Shown: positions 62,725 to 64,000 of the stretch, piece by piece
Numbering within the stretch: the first letter of the stretch is position 1
Layout: each line of letters begins with the position of its first letter
From: Baylisascaris procyonis
Taxonomy: Eukaryota; Nematoda; Chromadorea; Rhabditida; Ascarididae
Length of the DNA stretch: 64,000 nt
Assembly: GCA_037389465.1 (NCBI GenBank)
Contig: JAZARR010000032.1
Span: 868,001-932,000 of the forward strand
Reading direction: 5' to 3'
Program-made: the position numbers and the translations under genes
The notes under the pieces: model-generated
What the model was told of the DNA's origin: nothing
What the model saw: the letters and a program-made list of their open reading frames with translations, nothing else
The model's database searches: none

Positions 62725-63427
62725 GTAACCGCCACACATTCCGTATTCCACATTGAGCCGGATGAGAATCTCTGCCGCTGTCCTAATTCTTGGGATCAAT
62801 CCACTGTTCGACATGATATGCGAGACGTTGCGCACTCTTTCTCGTTTGCATTGTACGTGTTTTTTGGTGGATGAGAGTGAGATTTATGCAGCATTATGTA
62901 GAACAGCGTACTTAGCTGCTCGATGATTCAGGAAAAGAAACATTGGATATGGCGTTCTAAGATGTGGAACCAATAGAAAAAGCACCTTAGTGATGTTAAA
63001 GAAATTTCTTGCCTGATAGCATTGTGCGGCTTGCAATCACTCTTTCGAATTGCTTCCTAAAATCATCATCACAACTTCAGATATAATAAATTGCAGGTAC
63101 AATAGCGTGCAGCACAACAATCGGAAGGAATCTGAGTATACTTTACGCAGCAATTGGAATCCCATTGATGCTCGTTGTTATGAAAGATATTGGCGGTCTT
63201 CTTCATGCCTTTTTCTCCAGAATCTATGTACGCATAGCGATAAATATTAGGTATGTTTAAGTTATCAATTATCCCTTCATGTCGTCTCACCTAAGATCAA
63301 TTGCGCAACTAAAAGTATAAAATAAAAACATTAAACTTCATTAAGCTCGGCGCATAAAGATTTTTTTCTTTCCGTTTCACAGATTGCCATTTGCTCACTT
63401 GAAGTATTCTCATCCGGCTCACTTGAA
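60751..63427 (+). CDS. Two-pore-domain (K2P/TWK) potassium channel, N-terminal half, 3'-partial
   Basis: K2P channels carry background potassium currents in excitable cells. Exons: 60751-60893, 61278-61400, 62463-62625, 63097-63250 and 63383-63427 (donor AA|GTACGT), all in phase. The first clear exon gives TM1 (IRHIMLVLLLFCYSLLGGIV) followed by FNAIESPNE, a typical K2P TM1 end. The second and third encode the extracellular cap helices (DLENKRIIIDEILHQV to SLLKVEDKL). The third continues into the pore helix WGFGSAVFYSITLLSTIGYG with selectivity filter TIGYG. The fourth reads STTIGRNLSILYAAIGIPLM, the conserved TM2 start (GR..SI.YA.IGIPL). The second pore and C-terminus lie beyond the right edge. 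The start codon is not settled: an upstream exon is expected, or ATG at 60812 could serve. The nematode TWK group is inferred from the overall look. Confidence 0.92.
62684..62723. repeat. (AT)n microsatellite in K2P intron
   Basis: About 40 bases of alternating AT, broken once by ACAT, lie directly after the pore-exon donor region. Confidence 0.92.
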
Positions 63428-64000
63428 GTACGTCTACTTTGGCGAAGGCTTCAAATAAAGTTTTCACCATTAAGTACTAAAGCAGTTGAGAGATGCGGAG
63501 AATGCCAAAATTACTGCTCATGGACTTTTTGCGCATTCTCGGTTGGAGAAATTATAGTATATTTACGCTCAAATATCTGACTGCTGAATAAGTAAGAAGG
63601 CTGTGAGAAGGAGAACTCTTTGAGACTTTGAAGGATTGGTCATTCTGCGTTCCTTCTCCCACCAGTGTTTTTCTTCTTCTAAAACTGGTCATCCCATACC
63701 GTCAGCGGAAATAGGGCCTCTTTCTCATGCAATTTATTTGTTCTAGGCTAAGTTCGCTCGTTTTTTTAATCAGTTCACCCAAAGAATCCGAGTTCATAGA
63801 AAATCTCCTAGTCAAATTGGCACATATGAGTTGGTCCACATTGTCGCCTAAGAGGTTTCTGCATAGCTTGGATTTGATTGGTTGTTGATTGAAAGCGCCC
63901 TTTTGACCTTTGCGCTGATCTCGGCACTATGAACCGAGTTTCTTTTTTTAAAATAACTGGTTTCTGCATAGCTTGGATTTGATTGGTTGTTGATTGAAAG
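63428..64000. other. K2P intron sequence at the right edge
   Basis: After the donor GTACGT at 63428 I see no second-pore exon (no GYG-type motif in frame). A short frame continues through the donor to a stop at about 63458-63460, so the last listed exon boundary is a choice. The edge carries the direct repeat listed next. Confidence 0.5.
63854..64000. repeat. 42-bp perfect direct repeat at the right edge
   Basis: The same 42 bases (starting GGTTTCTGCATAGCTTGG, ending TTGTTGATTGAAAG) occur at 63854-63895 and 63959-64000, a period of 105. The second copy runs to the window end, so this may be the start of a longer tandem array. Confidence 0.9.

Noticed and set aside
1..64000. CRISPR arrays, bacterial operons, phage or defence systems
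   Set aside because: The spliced eukaryotic genes and AT-rich introns throughout exclude a prokaryotic context, and no regularly spaced repeat array is present.

Overview
This is an AT-rich eukaryotic genomic window (roughly one third G+C by eye). Its genes are split by many introns with GT..AG ends and acceptors such as TTTTCAG and TTTTTAG. The style points to a nematode: short C. elegans-like splice signals, a TWK-type two-pore potassium channel, a neuropeptide-receptor-like GPCR, and an acceptor only 6 bases upstream of a start codon, as expected for spliced-leader trans-splicing. Large introns, low G+C and gene-poor stretches would suit a spirurid or filarial-type parasite, but that is inference and I cannot name a species.

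Layout. (1) 1-6.1 kb, plus strand: the 3' part of the gene for TFIIH core subunit p62 (GTF2H1/Tfb1), from the first BSD-like segment to the C-terminus. (2) 7.87-15.92 kb, plus: a complete mitochondrial seryl-tRNA synthetase gene (SARS2), 8 coding exons and 426 residues. Its 2.5-kb second intron holds a tandemly duplicated ~517-bp block and a CA-rich dispersed repeat. (3) 18.2-20.4 kb, minus: a probable small gene of unknown function, about 185 residues in a 4-exon model. Its 3' half is uncertain because the plus strand also reads as protein-like there. (4) 20.4-46.3 kb: a gene-poor interval. It holds a decayed non-LTR retrotransposon fragment (27.46-28.16 kb), several unassigned coding-like islands on both strands, two perfect short hairpins and various small repeats. 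(5) 46.3-56.86 kb, plus: a rhodopsin-family (class A) peptide GPCR, 7 coding exons and 370 residues, with a 4.4-kb intron between TM3 and the DRF motif. (6) 57.0-58.2 kb: a CA/GA-rich repeat block that includes a second copy of the repeat family seen in the SARS2 intron, followed by a GC-rich patch. (7) 60.75 kb to the right edge, plus: the 5' half of a K2P (TWK) potassium channel with TM1, extracellular cap helices, the first pore loop (TIGYG) and TM2; the second pore lies beyond the window.

The four confident genes are ordinary metazoan genes (transcription/DNA repair, mitochondrial translation, neuropeptide signalling, membrane potential) and show no sign of operating together. I found no CRISPR array, no operon-like accessory cluster and nothing I can defend as a new biological system. 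The most interesting leftovers are the dispersed CA-rich repeat family, the intronic tandem duplication, the two hairpins with 8-nt loops, and the unassigned coding-like islands in the gene desert. All exon boundaries were read by eye from splice signals and phase, not computed.
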